A stretch of DNA of 64,000 nucleotides, taken from the NCBI RefSeq assembly GCF_003596335.1, contig NZ_QZCH01000002.1:248001-312000 (forward strand), written 5' to 3'. The stretch is from Motilimonas pumila. Its GTDB lineage: Bacteria > Pseudomonadota > Gammaproteobacteria > Enterobacterales > CBDFNC01. This document shows, in pieces, positions 9,089 through 16,737 of this stretch (positions are counted from its first letter, which is position 1; each line of letters starts with the position of its first letter). Below the pieces are notes generated by a model. The model was given only the letters and a program-made list of their open reading frames with translations. It had not been told where the DNA came from and did not search any database. The translations under genes were made by a program, and so were the position numbers.

Positions 9089-9949
9089 TTAAGGGGTTAC
9101 GGTGCTTTGGCTAGCAATGGCATCTTGGCAGCGAATACAGCTGTCATCAGGACAATGAGTGATGTTTGGCTGATTGACAATTTGCTGCTGACAGCGGGCA
9201 ACCAGCTGCGCTAAAGGATACACATGCCACACGCTTTGACCGGCTTTAGTTTGCTGTGCTAAGTCTTTGATGGCAGGCGCAAGCCGCTCAAAGCCATTGG
9301 AGCAACTGCCGATGGCTACTTGTACCTCGTGTTGTCCTTCCGCAGTGTGTATTTGTGCCCATCGCTGAAACAAGGCGCGACCTGCCAACTGTTCAGCAAA
9401 GTGAATCGGCGTGACGCTTGTCAGGCCGACGCCCATGGTGACAACTAATGCTTCTTCGTCTACTTGATATAAGCCATAAACGTTTTGATAAGTTTGTGCG
9501 TTGACGATTTCTTTTGCGCGGGGGCCGACCGCGGTAAATGAATTGATGGGGTGACTACTGCGCCTACGCTCTGGGTGATGCAGCAAAGCTTTTGCAAGGG
9601 CACCCATGTCTTTTTCAATGGTATTGGCACTCACGGAATAAGGCATTGGCTGGTCAAAAAGCCAAGGTCCACGGTGACCGATATTATCAAGGTGCCAGCC
9701 ATCTGGCGGGTTGCAAATGGGGCCATAAGTAAAGCTTGGCATCACCAAAGTACAACCGGCTTGCAGTAAAGGGGTAAACAAGCTGTCGGGTCCCCCTACG
9801 AGGTGACCAAAAGACTTTATGGCACCGTGCAGAAATAGGGTTTTACCGGCCAATTGAAGTTGTTCAATGGCAGTTTGAATATCTTCTTGTGTGGTGCAAG
9901 AGACGCTTGCAGAGCTTGTCTCTAGGGTTTGGGAGTCTGATTGAGACAT
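9089..9949 (-). CDS. AAC(3)-like N-acetyltransferase (YokD family)
   Basis: 286-residue protein of the aminoglycoside N3-acetyltransferase/YokD fold, using acetyl-CoA. Seen: LFLHGAIKSFGHL (equivalent of the usual HSSLKxLG), LVMPSFTYGP, RRSSHPINSFTAVGPRA (family HP-x-x-S segment) and GVGLTSVTPIHFAEQLAG. The C-terminus has a Cys pair, CIRC. I chose the ATG at 9949 (AGGA eight bases upstream) over an in-frame start at 9979 that would overlap ilvY. It lies 16 bases downstream of ilvY, so probably cotranscribed. The true substrate is unknown: many such chromosomal homologs do not act on aminoglycosides, so resistance should not be assumed. Confidence 0.8.
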   Translation of the reverse strand: MSQSDSQTLETSSASVSCTTQEDIQTAIEQLQLAGKTLFLHGAIKSFGHLVGGPDSLFTPLLQAGCTLVMPSFTYGPICNPPDGWHLDNIGHRGPWLFDQPMPYSVSANTIEKDMGALAKALLHHPERRRSSHPINSFTAVGPRAKEIVNAQTYQNVYGLYQVDEEALVVTMGVGLTSVTPIHFAEQLAGRALFQRWAQIHTAEGQHEVQVAIGSCSNGFERLAPAIKDLAQQTKAGQSVWHVYPLAQLVARCQQQIVNQPNITHCPDDSCIRCQDAIASQSTVTP

Positions 9950-9965
9950 AACTAAGTCCTTGTTT

Positions 9966-10844
9966 TTATTCCAATCCACTTAAGAAAGCACTTATTAGTG
10001 GATCTTGAAAGCGCTTTTTAAGGCAAACCACACCCAGATCAAAAGATTCCAGGAGTTTATCACTTTTAACAATTTGCACCCTGTCACGTACCGGACTATT
10101 TTCCACCACCACGTCAGGTACGATGCCAACGCCACAACCCAGTGCCACCATACTGACTAAAGCTTCATGACCGTTGACTTTAGCGTATATATTGGGCGTT
10201 TTAATGTGCATTTGGCGAAACCAAGAGTTGATGCGTCTTCTGGCTGGTCCGTGCTCTGGCAAAATGTAGGGTAGGTCTGACCAAGGTATAATGGCCCCTT
10301 TAAGTTGTTGCTGTACTGCGCAGTGAATGGTTGGCGCAACGATGGTCAGGGGTATTTCTGCCAAACTGTAAAACTTAAGGCGGGTTGACAAGTTGTCTGG
10401 GCACGCAGCAATCGCTACGTCGACTTCTCCTTCTTGAACTTTTTCTATGGCTTGTGCGGCATCGCCGGTGATCAAAGCGATTTCAATTTGTGGGTGGGCC
10501 AGTCGAAAGGTATCCAATATTCGCGGCAAATGGCTATAGGCGGCAGTGACCGAACAATAAATGGCTAATTTCCCTTCTAGCTGGGTTTTATGTTCCGTCA
10601 ATCCCAGCTTTAATTGTTGCCAGTTATCAACTTGTTGTAAGGAAAAGGTCAGGAATTTCTGCCCCGCAGCAGTAAGGGCGACGCTGCGATTATCACGTTG
10701 CAACAGTTTGGTGCCGACGTCTTGTTCAAGCCTTTGGATCATTCTGCTTAACGTTGAGGGACTTAAATGCAGGGCTTCAGCACTCTTACCAAAATGCATG
10801 CTATTTGCAAGGTGAATAAATGCTTGCATCGATTTCAGATCCAT
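9966..10844 (-). CDS. ilvY: LysR-type activator of ilvC, IlvY
   Basis: 292-residue LysR regulator, divergent from ilvC. In E. coli IlvY activates ilvC when acetolactate or acetohydroxybutyrate binds. Seen: N-terminal winged helix (MQAFIHLANSMHFGKSAEALHLSPSTLSRMIQRLEQDVG), then the substrate-binding domain with GHEALVSMVALGCGVGIVPD. The ATG at 10844 gives the MDLKSMQAF start typical of IlvY and has AGGTGG six bases upstream; the GTG at 10853 is less likely. The divergent ilvC and matching N-terminus make the call strong. Confidence 0.93.
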   Translation of the reverse strand: MDLKSMQAFIHLANSMHFGKSAEALHLSPSTLSRMIQRLEQDVGTKLLQRDNRSVALTAAGQKFLTFSLQQVDNWQQLKLGLTEHKTQLEGKLAIYCSVTAAYSHLPRILDTFRLAHPQIEIALITGDAAQAIEKVQEGEVDVAIAACPDNLSTRLKFYSLAEIPLTIVAPTIHCAVQQQLKGAIIPWSDLPYILPEHGPARRRINSWFRQMHIKTPNIYAKVNGHEALVSMVALGCGVGIVPDVVVENSPVRDRVQIVKSDKLLESFDLGVVCLKKRFQDPLISAFLSGLE

Positions 10845-10881
10845 AAAGGCCACCTCAGAGAAAAATCAATATTTCATTTTA

Positions 10882-10898
10882 TGCAATGTAAGTTTGCA
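10882..10898. promoter_or_regulatory. Candidate IlvY operator
   Basis: A perfect inverted repeat TGCAA-N7-TTGCA spans 17 bases in the ilvY/ilvC intergenic region. It sits where a LysR regulator should bind to control both itself and the divergent gene. IlvY operators in enterobacteria also contain TTGCAA half-sites (recollection). Assignment is by position and symmetry only. Confidence 0.55.
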
Positions 10899-10941
10899 AA
10901 TATATCATTTTGAGCAACATAGGTCTTGATATATAGTGTGT

Positions 10942-10957
10942 TGCGTTAAATAACGCA
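10942..10957. promoter_or_regulatory. 16-bp palindrome upstream of ilvC
   Basis: TGCGTT-AAAT-AACGCA is a perfect 6-bp inverted repeat about 45 bases before the ilvC ATG, with a partial third arm (GCGTTATCA) just after it. A TTGATA element at 10926-10931 could be the ilvC -35 box, which would place this palindrome over the -10 region and start point. It may be a second operator or a leader hairpin. Confidence 0.4.
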
Positions 10958-11003
10958 GAGCGCGTTATCAAAGAATTCAAACTAATATGCACAGGAAATC
11001 AGC

Positions 11004-12491
11004 ATGTCTAACAACTATTTTAATACGCTTAACCTGCGTCAGCAGCTAGAGCAACTAGGTAAATGTCGTTTTATGGACCGTAGCGAATTCGCTAACGGTT
11101 GTGAGTTCATCAAAGGTTGGAAAGTAGTTGTTGTAGGTTGTGGCGCACAAGGCCTAAACCAAGGTCTAAACATGCGTGACTCTGGCCTAGACATCTCTTA
11201 CGCGCTACGTGAAGCGGCGATCAAAGAGCAACGTCAGTCTTACAAAAACGCAAAAGACAACGGTTTTGTTGTAGACACTTACGAAAACCTGATCCCGACT
11301 GCTGACTTAGTACTTAACTTGACTCCAGACAAGCAACACACAAACGTTGTTGAGACGGTAATGCCGCTGATGAAAGAAGGCGCTACGCTGGCTTACTCAC
11401 ACGGCTTCAACATTGTTGAAGAAGGCATGCAAATTCGTGAAGATATCACGGTTATCATGGTTGCACCTAAGTGTCCTGGTTCTGAAGTACGTGAAGAATA
11501 CAAGCGTGGCTTTGGTGTACCAACGCTTATGGCTGTTCACCCTGAAAACGACCCTAAAGGCCAAGGCTTTGAAATTGCTAAAGCTTACGCAAGCGCTACC
11601 GGTGGTGACCGTGCAGGTGTTCTTGAGTCTTCTTTTGTTGCTGAAGTTAAATCTGACCTTATGGGTGAGCAAACTATCCTTTGTGGTATGTTGCAAACAG
11701 GCGCTATCTTGGCATACGACAAGATGGTTGCAGAAGGCATTGACGCGGGTTACGCAGCTAAACTAATTCAGTACGGTTGGGAAACTGTGACTGAAGGCCT
11801 GAAGTACGGCGGTATCACTAACATGATGGACCGTTTGTCAAACCCTGCGAAAATCAAAGCATTCGACATGGCTGAAGAGTTAAAAGTGACTATGCGTCCA
11901 CTTTTCAACAAGCACATGGACGATATCATCACTGGCCACTTCTCTAAGACGATGATGGAAGACTGGGCGAACGATGACAAGAACCTACTAACATGGCGTG
12001 AAGAAACGGCTGAAACGGGTTTCGAAAAAGAAGCTGCTTCAGACGTTGAAATCGATGAGCAAGAGTTCTACGACAACGGCATTCTTTTGGTTGCTATGGT
12101 TAAAGCGGGTGTTGAGCTTGCATTTGAAGCCATGACTGCATCAGGCATCATCGAAGAGTCTGCTTACTATGAATCACTGCACGAAACGCCACTGATCGCT
12201 AACACGATTGCGCGTAAGAAATTATACGAAATGAACGTAGTTATCTCTGATACTGCAGAATACGGTTGTTACCTATTTGCTCATGCAGCAGTACCTCTGA
12301 TCAAAGATTACGTAAACGGCTTAAGCACTGAAGTGATTGGTAAAGGTCTAGAACTGAAATCTAACTCAGTGGACAACGCGCGTTTAATCGAAGTAAACGA
12401 AGCTATCCGCAATCACCCTGTAGAAATCGTAGGTAAGAAACTACGTGGTTACATGAGTGACATGAAAGCGATTGTAGAAGCGTCTAACTAA
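11004..12491 (+). CDS. ilvC: Ketol-acid reductoisomerase, class II (long form)
   Basis: 495-residue NADPH-dependent enzyme that isomerises and reduces 2-acetolactate and 2-aceto-2-hydroxybutyrate in valine, leucine and isoleucine synthesis (cytoplasm). Seen: the dinucleotide motif GCGAQG at residues 45-50 followed by [19 protein letters not shown] with Mg-site residues, and the duplicated C-terminal knotted domain that marks the E. coli-type long KARI (491 residues there). Codon use is strongly biased (GGT, AAC, CGT), as expected for high expression. It is followed at once by a strong terminator, so monocistronic, and is driven from the ilvY intergenic region. Confidence 0.98.
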   Translation: MSNNYFNTLNLRQQLEQLGKCRFMDRSEFANGCEFIKGWKVVVVGCGAQGLNQGLNMRDSGLDISYALREAAIKEQRQSYKNAKDNGFVVDTYENLIPTADLVLNLTPDKQHTNVVETVMPLMKEGATLAYSHGFNIVEEGMQIREDITVIMVAPKCPGSEVREEYKRGFGVPTLMAVHPENDPKGQGFEIAKAYASATGGDRAGVLESSFVAEVKSDLMGEQTILCGMLQTGAILAYDKMVAEGIDAGYAAKLIQYGWETVTEGLKYGGITNMMDRLSNPAKIKAFDMAEELKVTMRPLFNKHMDDIITGHFSKTMMEDWANDDKNLLTWREETAETGFEKEAASDVEIDEQEFYDNGILLVAMVKAGVELAFEAMTASGIIEESAYYESLHETPLIANTIARKKLYEMNVVISDTAEYGCYLFAHAAVPLIKDYVNGLSTEVIGKGLELKSNSVDNARLIEVNEAIRNHPVEIVGKKLRGYMSDMKAIVEASN

Positions 12492-12512
12492 GACTTTACT
12501 CGCTAAAAAAAC

Positions 12513-12542
12513 AAAGCCAAGGCTTCAAGCCTTGGCTTTTTT
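12513..12542 (+). terminator. Intrinsic terminator of ilvC
   Basis: Stem AAGCCAAGGC (from 12514) pairs with GCCTTGGCTT (to 12538) around a five-base TTCAA loop, and six T follow. With an A-run before it, the structure can also act on the minus strand, where the 67-residue secreted protein gene ends at 12561. Confidence 0.92.
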
Positions 12543-12560
12543 GTTGGGGTATACTGCATA

Positions 12561-12764
12561 CTATCTTGCACCACGACCGCCGTAACCTTTCTGGCTACTG
12601 GTACATTTGTACAAAGCTTTACCGTCGCTTTTATCAATACCATGACAGCTTTGTTGAATGGTATTTAGATTGCTGATTGATGTGGTGGTGGCTGCGTTAA
12701 CAGGAGCAACAAATAAAGAACCTGCAATTACTGCGCTTGATACTAGGCTTAATAGTGTTTTCAT
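12561..12764 (-). CDS. Small secreted protein, unknown function
   Basis: 67 residues: a clear Sec signal peptide (MKTLLSLVSSAVIAGSLFVAPVNA, cleavage probably after ANA-like VNA) and a mature chain of about 43 residues with two cysteines (SCHGID, YKCTSS), likely a disulfide. The tail is Gly/Arg-rich, GYGGRGAR. The ribosome-binding site GGAGAG precedes the ATG. I do not recognise a family. The features support a real gene exported to the periplasm, perhaps metal- or stress-related, but that would be guesswork. Confidence 0.65.
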   Translation of the reverse strand: MKTLLSLVSSAVIAGSLFVAPVNAATTTSISNLNTIQQSCHGIDKSDGKALYKCTSSQKGYGGRGAR

Positions 12765-12914
12765 AATCTTCTCTCCAAAATTTCAGAATAATGTTTCGCT
12801 AACTTCACTATCCAATACACCCCATTAGACAGATCTAGATCACAAAAAATTTCATTTTTGTTGGTTATTTAATCGCTTTTTTTCTGGTTTTAGTGAAATA
12901 TCATTATTTTTCTG

Positions 12915-12944
12915 TGGCTTAACTTGTAAAAAAATTTGTATAAT
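12915..12944 (+). promoter_or_regulatory. Probable tcdA promoter
   Basis: A perfect -10 box TATAAT lies at 12939-12944, with a weak -35 candidate (GGCTTA, 12916-12921) 17 bases upstream. It would start a transcript near 12951, giving tcdA a leader of about 140 bases. The rest of the 324-base gap before it is AT-rich and holds the upstream region of the divergent small secreted protein gene. Confidence 0.6.
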
Positions 12945-12954
12945 CGCGCGCTAA

Positions 12955-13083
12955 TTTTTGCCAAATTGGCCGGATTCTAGGATCCAACCGGCACCAACAA
13001 GGTAATCGTTGCAGGTACGAGTCGTAATCGATCAATTACGAGGCCTGCATCCAATGAATGCTGCTCTTAGGGGCAAAAGAAGG
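12955..13083 (+). promoter_or_regulatory. Structured 5' leader of tcdA, riboswitch-like
   Basis: Three nested or consecutive pairings can be read directly. Outer stem: TTTTGCC (12956-12962) with GGCAAAA (13072-13078). Hairpin 2: TTGGCCGG (12966-12973) with CCGG (12988-12991) plus CCAA (12994-12997). Hairpin 3: TGCAGG (13010-13015) with CCTGCA (13044-13049), and inside it TCGTAAT (13022-13028) with ATTACGA (13035-13041). The outer stem ends at the Shine-Dalgarno AGAAGG (13078-13083), and an alternative pairing TCTT (13065-13068)/AAGA could cover it. I do not recognise a known riboswitch consensus. It may instead be a free small RNA. Confidence 0.5.
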
Positions 13084-13088
13084 TAACC

Positions 13089-13880
13089 ATGTCTGATTTT
13101 CAACAGCGTTTTGGCGGCATCGCTCGCTTATATGGCCAAGCTGCGCTCGATCATTTCGCTAAAAGTCACGTCTGTGTTGTTGGCATTGGTGGCGTGGGGG
13201 CTTGGGTTGCCGAGGCGTTAGCGCGCTCGGGCATAGGTGAAATCTCACTTATCGATATGGATGATATTTGCACCACCAATACCAATCGGCAGATTCATGC
13301 GTTGACTGAAACAGTGGGCCAACAAAAAATAGAAGTAATGGCGAGTAGGGTCCACAGTATTAACCCTGAATGTCAGGTTAATTGTATCGATGATTTTATT
13401 AGCAAAGACAATTTGTTTGAACATTTAGAGCAAGGCTTTGATTATGTGGTAGATGCTATTGATAGCGTGCGAGCAAAAGCTGCGCTGATTGCATTTTGTA
13501 AGCGCAATAAACTTCCTATTATCACCATCGGCGGTGCAGGTGGGCAAATAGATCCCACCCAGATCCAATTAGGGGACTTGGCGAAGACGATTCAAGATCC
13601 TTTGGCGGCCAAGGTTCGTTCAGATCTGAGGCGCTTTTATAATTTCACTAAAAATCCAAAGCGTAAATTCGCGGTAGATTGCGTTTATTCCACCGAGCAA
13701 CTTATCTACCCAGACTTAAGCGGTGGCGTTTGCCATGCGAAAGCACAGAGCGACGGTAATATGAAAATGGATTGCAGCTCAGGCTTTGGCGCTGCCACCC
13801 ATGTAACCGCCAGTTTTGCGTTTGTAGCGGTATCACGGGTGCTTAAAAAGCTCGCTGAGAAAGCCAATAAGCCAGCTTAG
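13089..13880 (+). CDS. tcdA: tRNA threonylcarbamoyladenosine dehydratase
   Basis: 263-residue E1-like ATP-dependent enzyme (formerly CsdL) that cyclises t6A37 of tRNA to ct6A. Seen: nucleotide motif GIGGVG at 32-37, NTNRQ around 65-68 (E1-type Arg), DAIDSVRAK and the C-terminal FAVDCVYSTEQ and SGFGAATHV blocks. Shine-Dalgarno AGAAGG is five bases from the ATG. It faces csdE-csdA, whose products supply sulfur and interact with TcdA in E. coli, so the convergent neighbours are functional partners. The leader looks structured. Confidence 0.95.
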   Translation: MSDFQQRFGGIARLYGQAALDHFAKSHVCVVGIGGVGAWVAEALARSGIGEISLIDMDDICTTNTNRQIHALTETVGQQKIEVMASRVHSINPECQVNCIDDFISKDNLFEHLEQGFDYVVDAIDSVRAKAALIAFCKRNKLPIITIGGAGGQIDPTQIQLGDLAKTIQDPLAAKVRSDLRRFYNFTKNPKRKFAVDCVYSTEQLIYPDLSGGVCHAKAQSDGNMKMDCSSGFGAATHVTASFAFVAVSRVLKKLAEKANKPA

Positions 13881-13892
13881 ACAAGTGCTATC

Positions 13893-14324
13893 TTAGCAAG
13901 TCAGGGTTTTAATCGCTTCGACTACCGCTACTAGGCCATTACTGCGAGAAGGGCTCAGCTGTTTAGTGAGACCGAGTGTTGCAAAGTAGTGGTGGATATC
14001 AAAGTCTTGGATCTGTTGGCTGCTCTTGCCATTGAAAGCAGCCAGTACCAACGCCAGCAAACCTTTGACAATTCTTGCCTCGCTGTCAGCATAAAAGTGC
14101 CAATGCCCTTGTATTTCCCGGGTCACTAACCAGGTAGCGCTCTCACAGCCATCAATCAAATGCTCGTCGGTTTTAAATAAATCAGGCAGACCATTAAGCT
14201 GCTTGGCTAATACAATGATCTGGCGGTATTTATTGTCCCAGCCCGATTGTTGTGAAAATAGTTGCAACATGTCATTTGCTTGAATGTCGAAGCCAAATTT
14301 TTCGTCGGTGAGTACGGTGCTCAT
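13893..14324 (-). CDS. csdE: Sulfur acceptor protein CsdE (SufE family)
   Basis: 143-residue SufE-fold protein that accepts persulfide sulfur from CsdA. Seen: the conserved DGCESATWL block with acceptor Cys60, HFYADSEARIVKGLLALVLAAFNG and the LSPSRSNGL C-terminal signature. It lies 25 bases downstream of csdA on the same strand and ends 12 bases from the stop of tcdA. The pairing with csdA and tcdA favours CsdE over SufE, because no suf genes are present. Confidence 0.92.
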   Translation of the reverse strand: MSTVLTDEKFGFDIQANDMLQLFSQQSGWDNKYRQIIVLAKQLNGLPDLFKTDEHLIDGCESATWLVTREIQGHWHFYADSEARIVKGLLALVLAAFNGKSSQQIQDFDIHHYFATLGLTKQLSPSRSNGLVAVVEAIKTLTC

Positions 14325-14349
14325 GTCGATGCCTTATCGTGGTGATTAC

Positions 14350-15558
14350 TTAGCTTAACAGCGCCAGAGTGTGCTTAAGAGCGATTAAGAAGTTGTCAAT
14401 GTCAGCGCTATTATTATACGCGGCAATGGACGCTCGTATGGTGCCTTTCAGACCAAGCTGCGCCATTAAAGGTTGGGCGCAATGGTGTCCGGCGCGCACC
14501 GCAATGCCTTGTTCATCGAGCAAGGTAGCGATGTCACTGTGATGCTCGCCTGTTACAGTAAAGCTTACCGAACCAATTTGCCCCTTGGTTGGGCCGATAA
14601 TGGATACTTGTTCCATGGCATGCAGCCCTTCTAACAACTGAGCCACTAGCTGTGCTTCATGCTCTCTACTTGCTCGGGTTTGTTGCAAAAACTCAGCCGC
14701 TTGCGCTAAGCCTATTACGGCTGAGATGTTAGGCGTCCCAGCTTCAAATTTAAACGGTAAACGGTTAAAGCTGGTGCCGTTAAAGCTGACGTGTTTGATC
14801 ATCTCACCGCCACCTTGCCAGGGAGGCATAGCGTCTAATAGCGCTTGTTTGCCATACAATACACCAATACCTGTTGGGCCATACATTTTGTGACCAGAAA
14901 AAGCATAAAAATCGCAATCGAGTTGCTGTACGTCGACGTCACAATGGGCTATACCTTGTGCGCCATCAATCAGTACTTTTGCGCCTGCCTGATGGCTTAA
15001 GGCTATTATCTCTGCAATCGGGTTGAGCGTACCCAATGCATTCGATACATGACACACAGACACCAAACGCGTGTTTTCGTTGAGTAAAGCACTAAACGCG
15101 CTCATGTCTATTTGGCCATGGCCATTTATTGGTGCAATTTGCAGTTTAATGCCGCTGCGCTCTGCCAGCAGTTGCCAAGGTACTATGTTGGCATGATGCT
15201 CCATCGCAGAAATGATCACTTCATCGCCGGCTTCTAATAAGCTGCCATAGCTATTGGCCACTAAGTTAATGGCGCCGGTGGTACCTTGAGTCCAGATGAT
15301 TTCTTGTGGAAACTTGGCGTTGACAAGGCGTTGAATGACCTCGCGGCTGGCTTCAAATTGGCGCGTTGCTCTGGCACTTAAGGCGTGAGACGCGCGATGA
15401 ACGTTAGCATTATCGTAGCGATAATACTCCGCCATCGCATGAATCACAGACTCCGGCTTTTGGGTGGTCGCGGCGTTATCTAAATACACCAATTTTCGCT
15501 GGTTAACCTGTTGCTGCAGGGCCGGGAATAGGGCGCGGATTTGACTAGCATCAAACAT
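14350..15558 (-). CDS. csdA: Cysteine desulfurase CsdA (group II, SufS-like)
   Basis: 402-residue PLP enzyme converting cysteine to alanine and enzyme-bound persulfide, cytoplasmic. Seen: YLDNAATTQKP near the N-terminus, AMEHHANIVPW, the PLP-lysine segment YAFSGHKMYGPTGIG, and RAGHHCAQPL with catalytic Cys360 on the short group II loop. I chose the ATG at 15558, which gives the usual MFDASQIRALFPAL start, over an in-frame start at 15615. It heads the csdA-csdE operon. Confidence 0.95.
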   Translation of the reverse strand: MFDASQIRALFPALQQQVNQRKLVYLDNAATTQKPESVIHAMAEYYRYDNANVHRASHALSARATRQFEASREVIQRLVNAKFPQEIIWTQGTTGAINLVANSYGSLLEAGDEVIISAMEHHANIVPWQLLAERSGIKLQIAPINGHGQIDMSAFSALLNENTRLVSVCHVSNALGTLNPIAEIIALSHQAGAKVLIDGAQGIAHCDVDVQQLDCDFYAFSGHKMYGPTGIGVLYGKQALLDAMPPWQGGGEMIKHVSFNGTSFNRLPFKFEAGTPNISAVIGLAQAAEFLQQTRASREHEAQLVAQLLEGLHAMEQVSIIGPTKGQIGSVSFTVTGEHHSDIATLLDEQGIAVRAGHHCAQPLMAQLGLKGTIRASIAAYNNSADIDNFLIALKHTLALLS

Positions 15559-15705
15559 AATAAACTCTTTTCTCATTAACCCTAATATGATCGCTTTTTC
15601 TTGCAGCAGTGACAAGCTATCTATTGCTATAGTTAGGCATTATTGGCGCTATGGCCGGTTCCGGCATAAGCTGAATCTTCACCTGTGATGAAATAGGAAT
15701 CATGA

Positions 15706-16689
15706 ATGTTTAACGCTTTGGTTTTACAACAAGAAGAACAAAAAACGGTTGCAGCAGTTGCGCAAATCTCAGAGTCAGATCTGCCGCAAGGTGAAGTGCT
15801 GGTGCAAGTGGATTATTCCAGCTTAAATTATAAAGACGGCCTAGCGGTTACCGGTACCGGTAAAATCATCCGCGAGTTCCCTATGGTGCCAGGTATCGAT
15901 TTTGTAGGAACCGTGGTCAGTTCAGATGACTTACGTTATCAAGCGGGTCAACAGGTAGTATTAACTGGCTGGGGCGTAGGGGAAAACCATTGGGGGGGCA
16001 TGGCGCAAAAAGCCCGTGTTAAAGCGGATTGGTTGGTGCCACTTAACGATAGCCTGACTCCTTTGCAAAGCATGCAGATTGGCACCGCGGGTTTAACGGC
16101 TAGTTTATGTGTGATGGCTTTGCAACAAGCAAATGTACAACCTGAAGATGGCGAAATCTTGGTAACAGGGGCCAGCGGTGGCGTTGGCAGCGTAGCGGTG
16201 AGTTTGTTAAGTCAACTGGGTTACCAGGTAGTTGCTGTGACCGGTCGCGCTGAAAACGAAGCTTGGCTGAAGCAGCTAGGCGCCTCGCGCATTGTAATGC
16301 GCGATGAAATGTTAGAAAAAAGTCGTGCACTGGACAAACAACTGTGGGCAGGGGCCGTCGATACCGTTGGTGGTCCAATTTTGGCGAAAGTGCTGAGCCA
16401 AATAAACTATGACGGTGCGGTCGCGGCGTGTGGTTTAGCAAACAGTTTTGACTTGCCTACCACTGTGATGCCCTTTATCCTGCGTGCAGTGAAGTTAATT
16501 GGCGTTGACTCGGTGTATTGCCCATTTGACAAGCGCCAGGCTGCTTGGCAGTTACTCGCCCAGCAACTACCGCAGGATTATTATCAGCAGTCTTGTCAAA
16601 CCGTTGCTTTACAGCAAGTGCCTGAGCAAGCAAGTAATATTATTGCCGGTAAGGTTAAAGGGCGCATTGTGGTGGACTTAAATCAATAA
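15706..16689 (+). CDS. acuI: Acrylyl-CoA reductase-like oxidoreductase (AcuI/YhdH family)
   Basis: 327-residue NADPH-dependent medium-chain reductase without structural zinc cysteines. Family members reduce acryloyl-CoA to propionyl-CoA, which in marine bacteria detoxifies acrylate from DMSP. Seen: SSLNYKDGLAVTGTGKI and FPMVPGIDFVGTV, the family signature, and the nucleotide motif GASGGVGSVAVSLL. AGGA lies seven bases before the ATG. No DMSP lyase gene is nearby, so the role is probably general acrylyl-CoA detoxification. It appears monocistronic. Confidence 0.92.
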   Translation: MFNALVLQQEEQKTVAAVAQISESDLPQGEVLVQVDYSSLNYKDGLAVTGTGKIIREFPMVPGIDFVGTVVSSDDLRYQAGQQVVLTGWGVGENHWGGMAQKARVKADWLVPLNDSLTPLQSMQIGTAGLTASLCVMALQQANVQPEDGEILVTGASGGVGSVAVSLLSQLGYQVVAVTGRAENEAWLKQLGASRIVMRDEMLEKSRALDKQLWAGAVDTVGGPILAKVLSQINYDGAVAACGLANSFDLPTTVMPFILRAVKLIGVDSVYCPFDKRQAAWQLLAQQLPQDYYQQSCQTVALQQVPEQASNIIAGKVKGRIVVDLNQ

Positions 16690-16737
16690 GCTTAAAGAGT
16701 AACGCTCAACAATTATTCTTTTTTATTTAGCTAAGGA

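Noticed and set aside
9089..9949. Aminoglycoside resistance gene
   Set aside because: Fold matches AAC(3), but chromosomal YokD-like homologs often lack that activity, and context is metabolic.
11397..11766. Antisense and alternate-frame ORFs inside ilvC
   Set aside because: Produced by the strong codon bias of ilvC; sequences are low-complexity and match nothing.
12955..13083. tRNA or known riboswitch in the tcdA leader
   Set aside because: No cloverleaf, and no TPP, FMN, cobalamin, glycine or c-di-GMP consensus recognised; kept as an unassigned structured leader.
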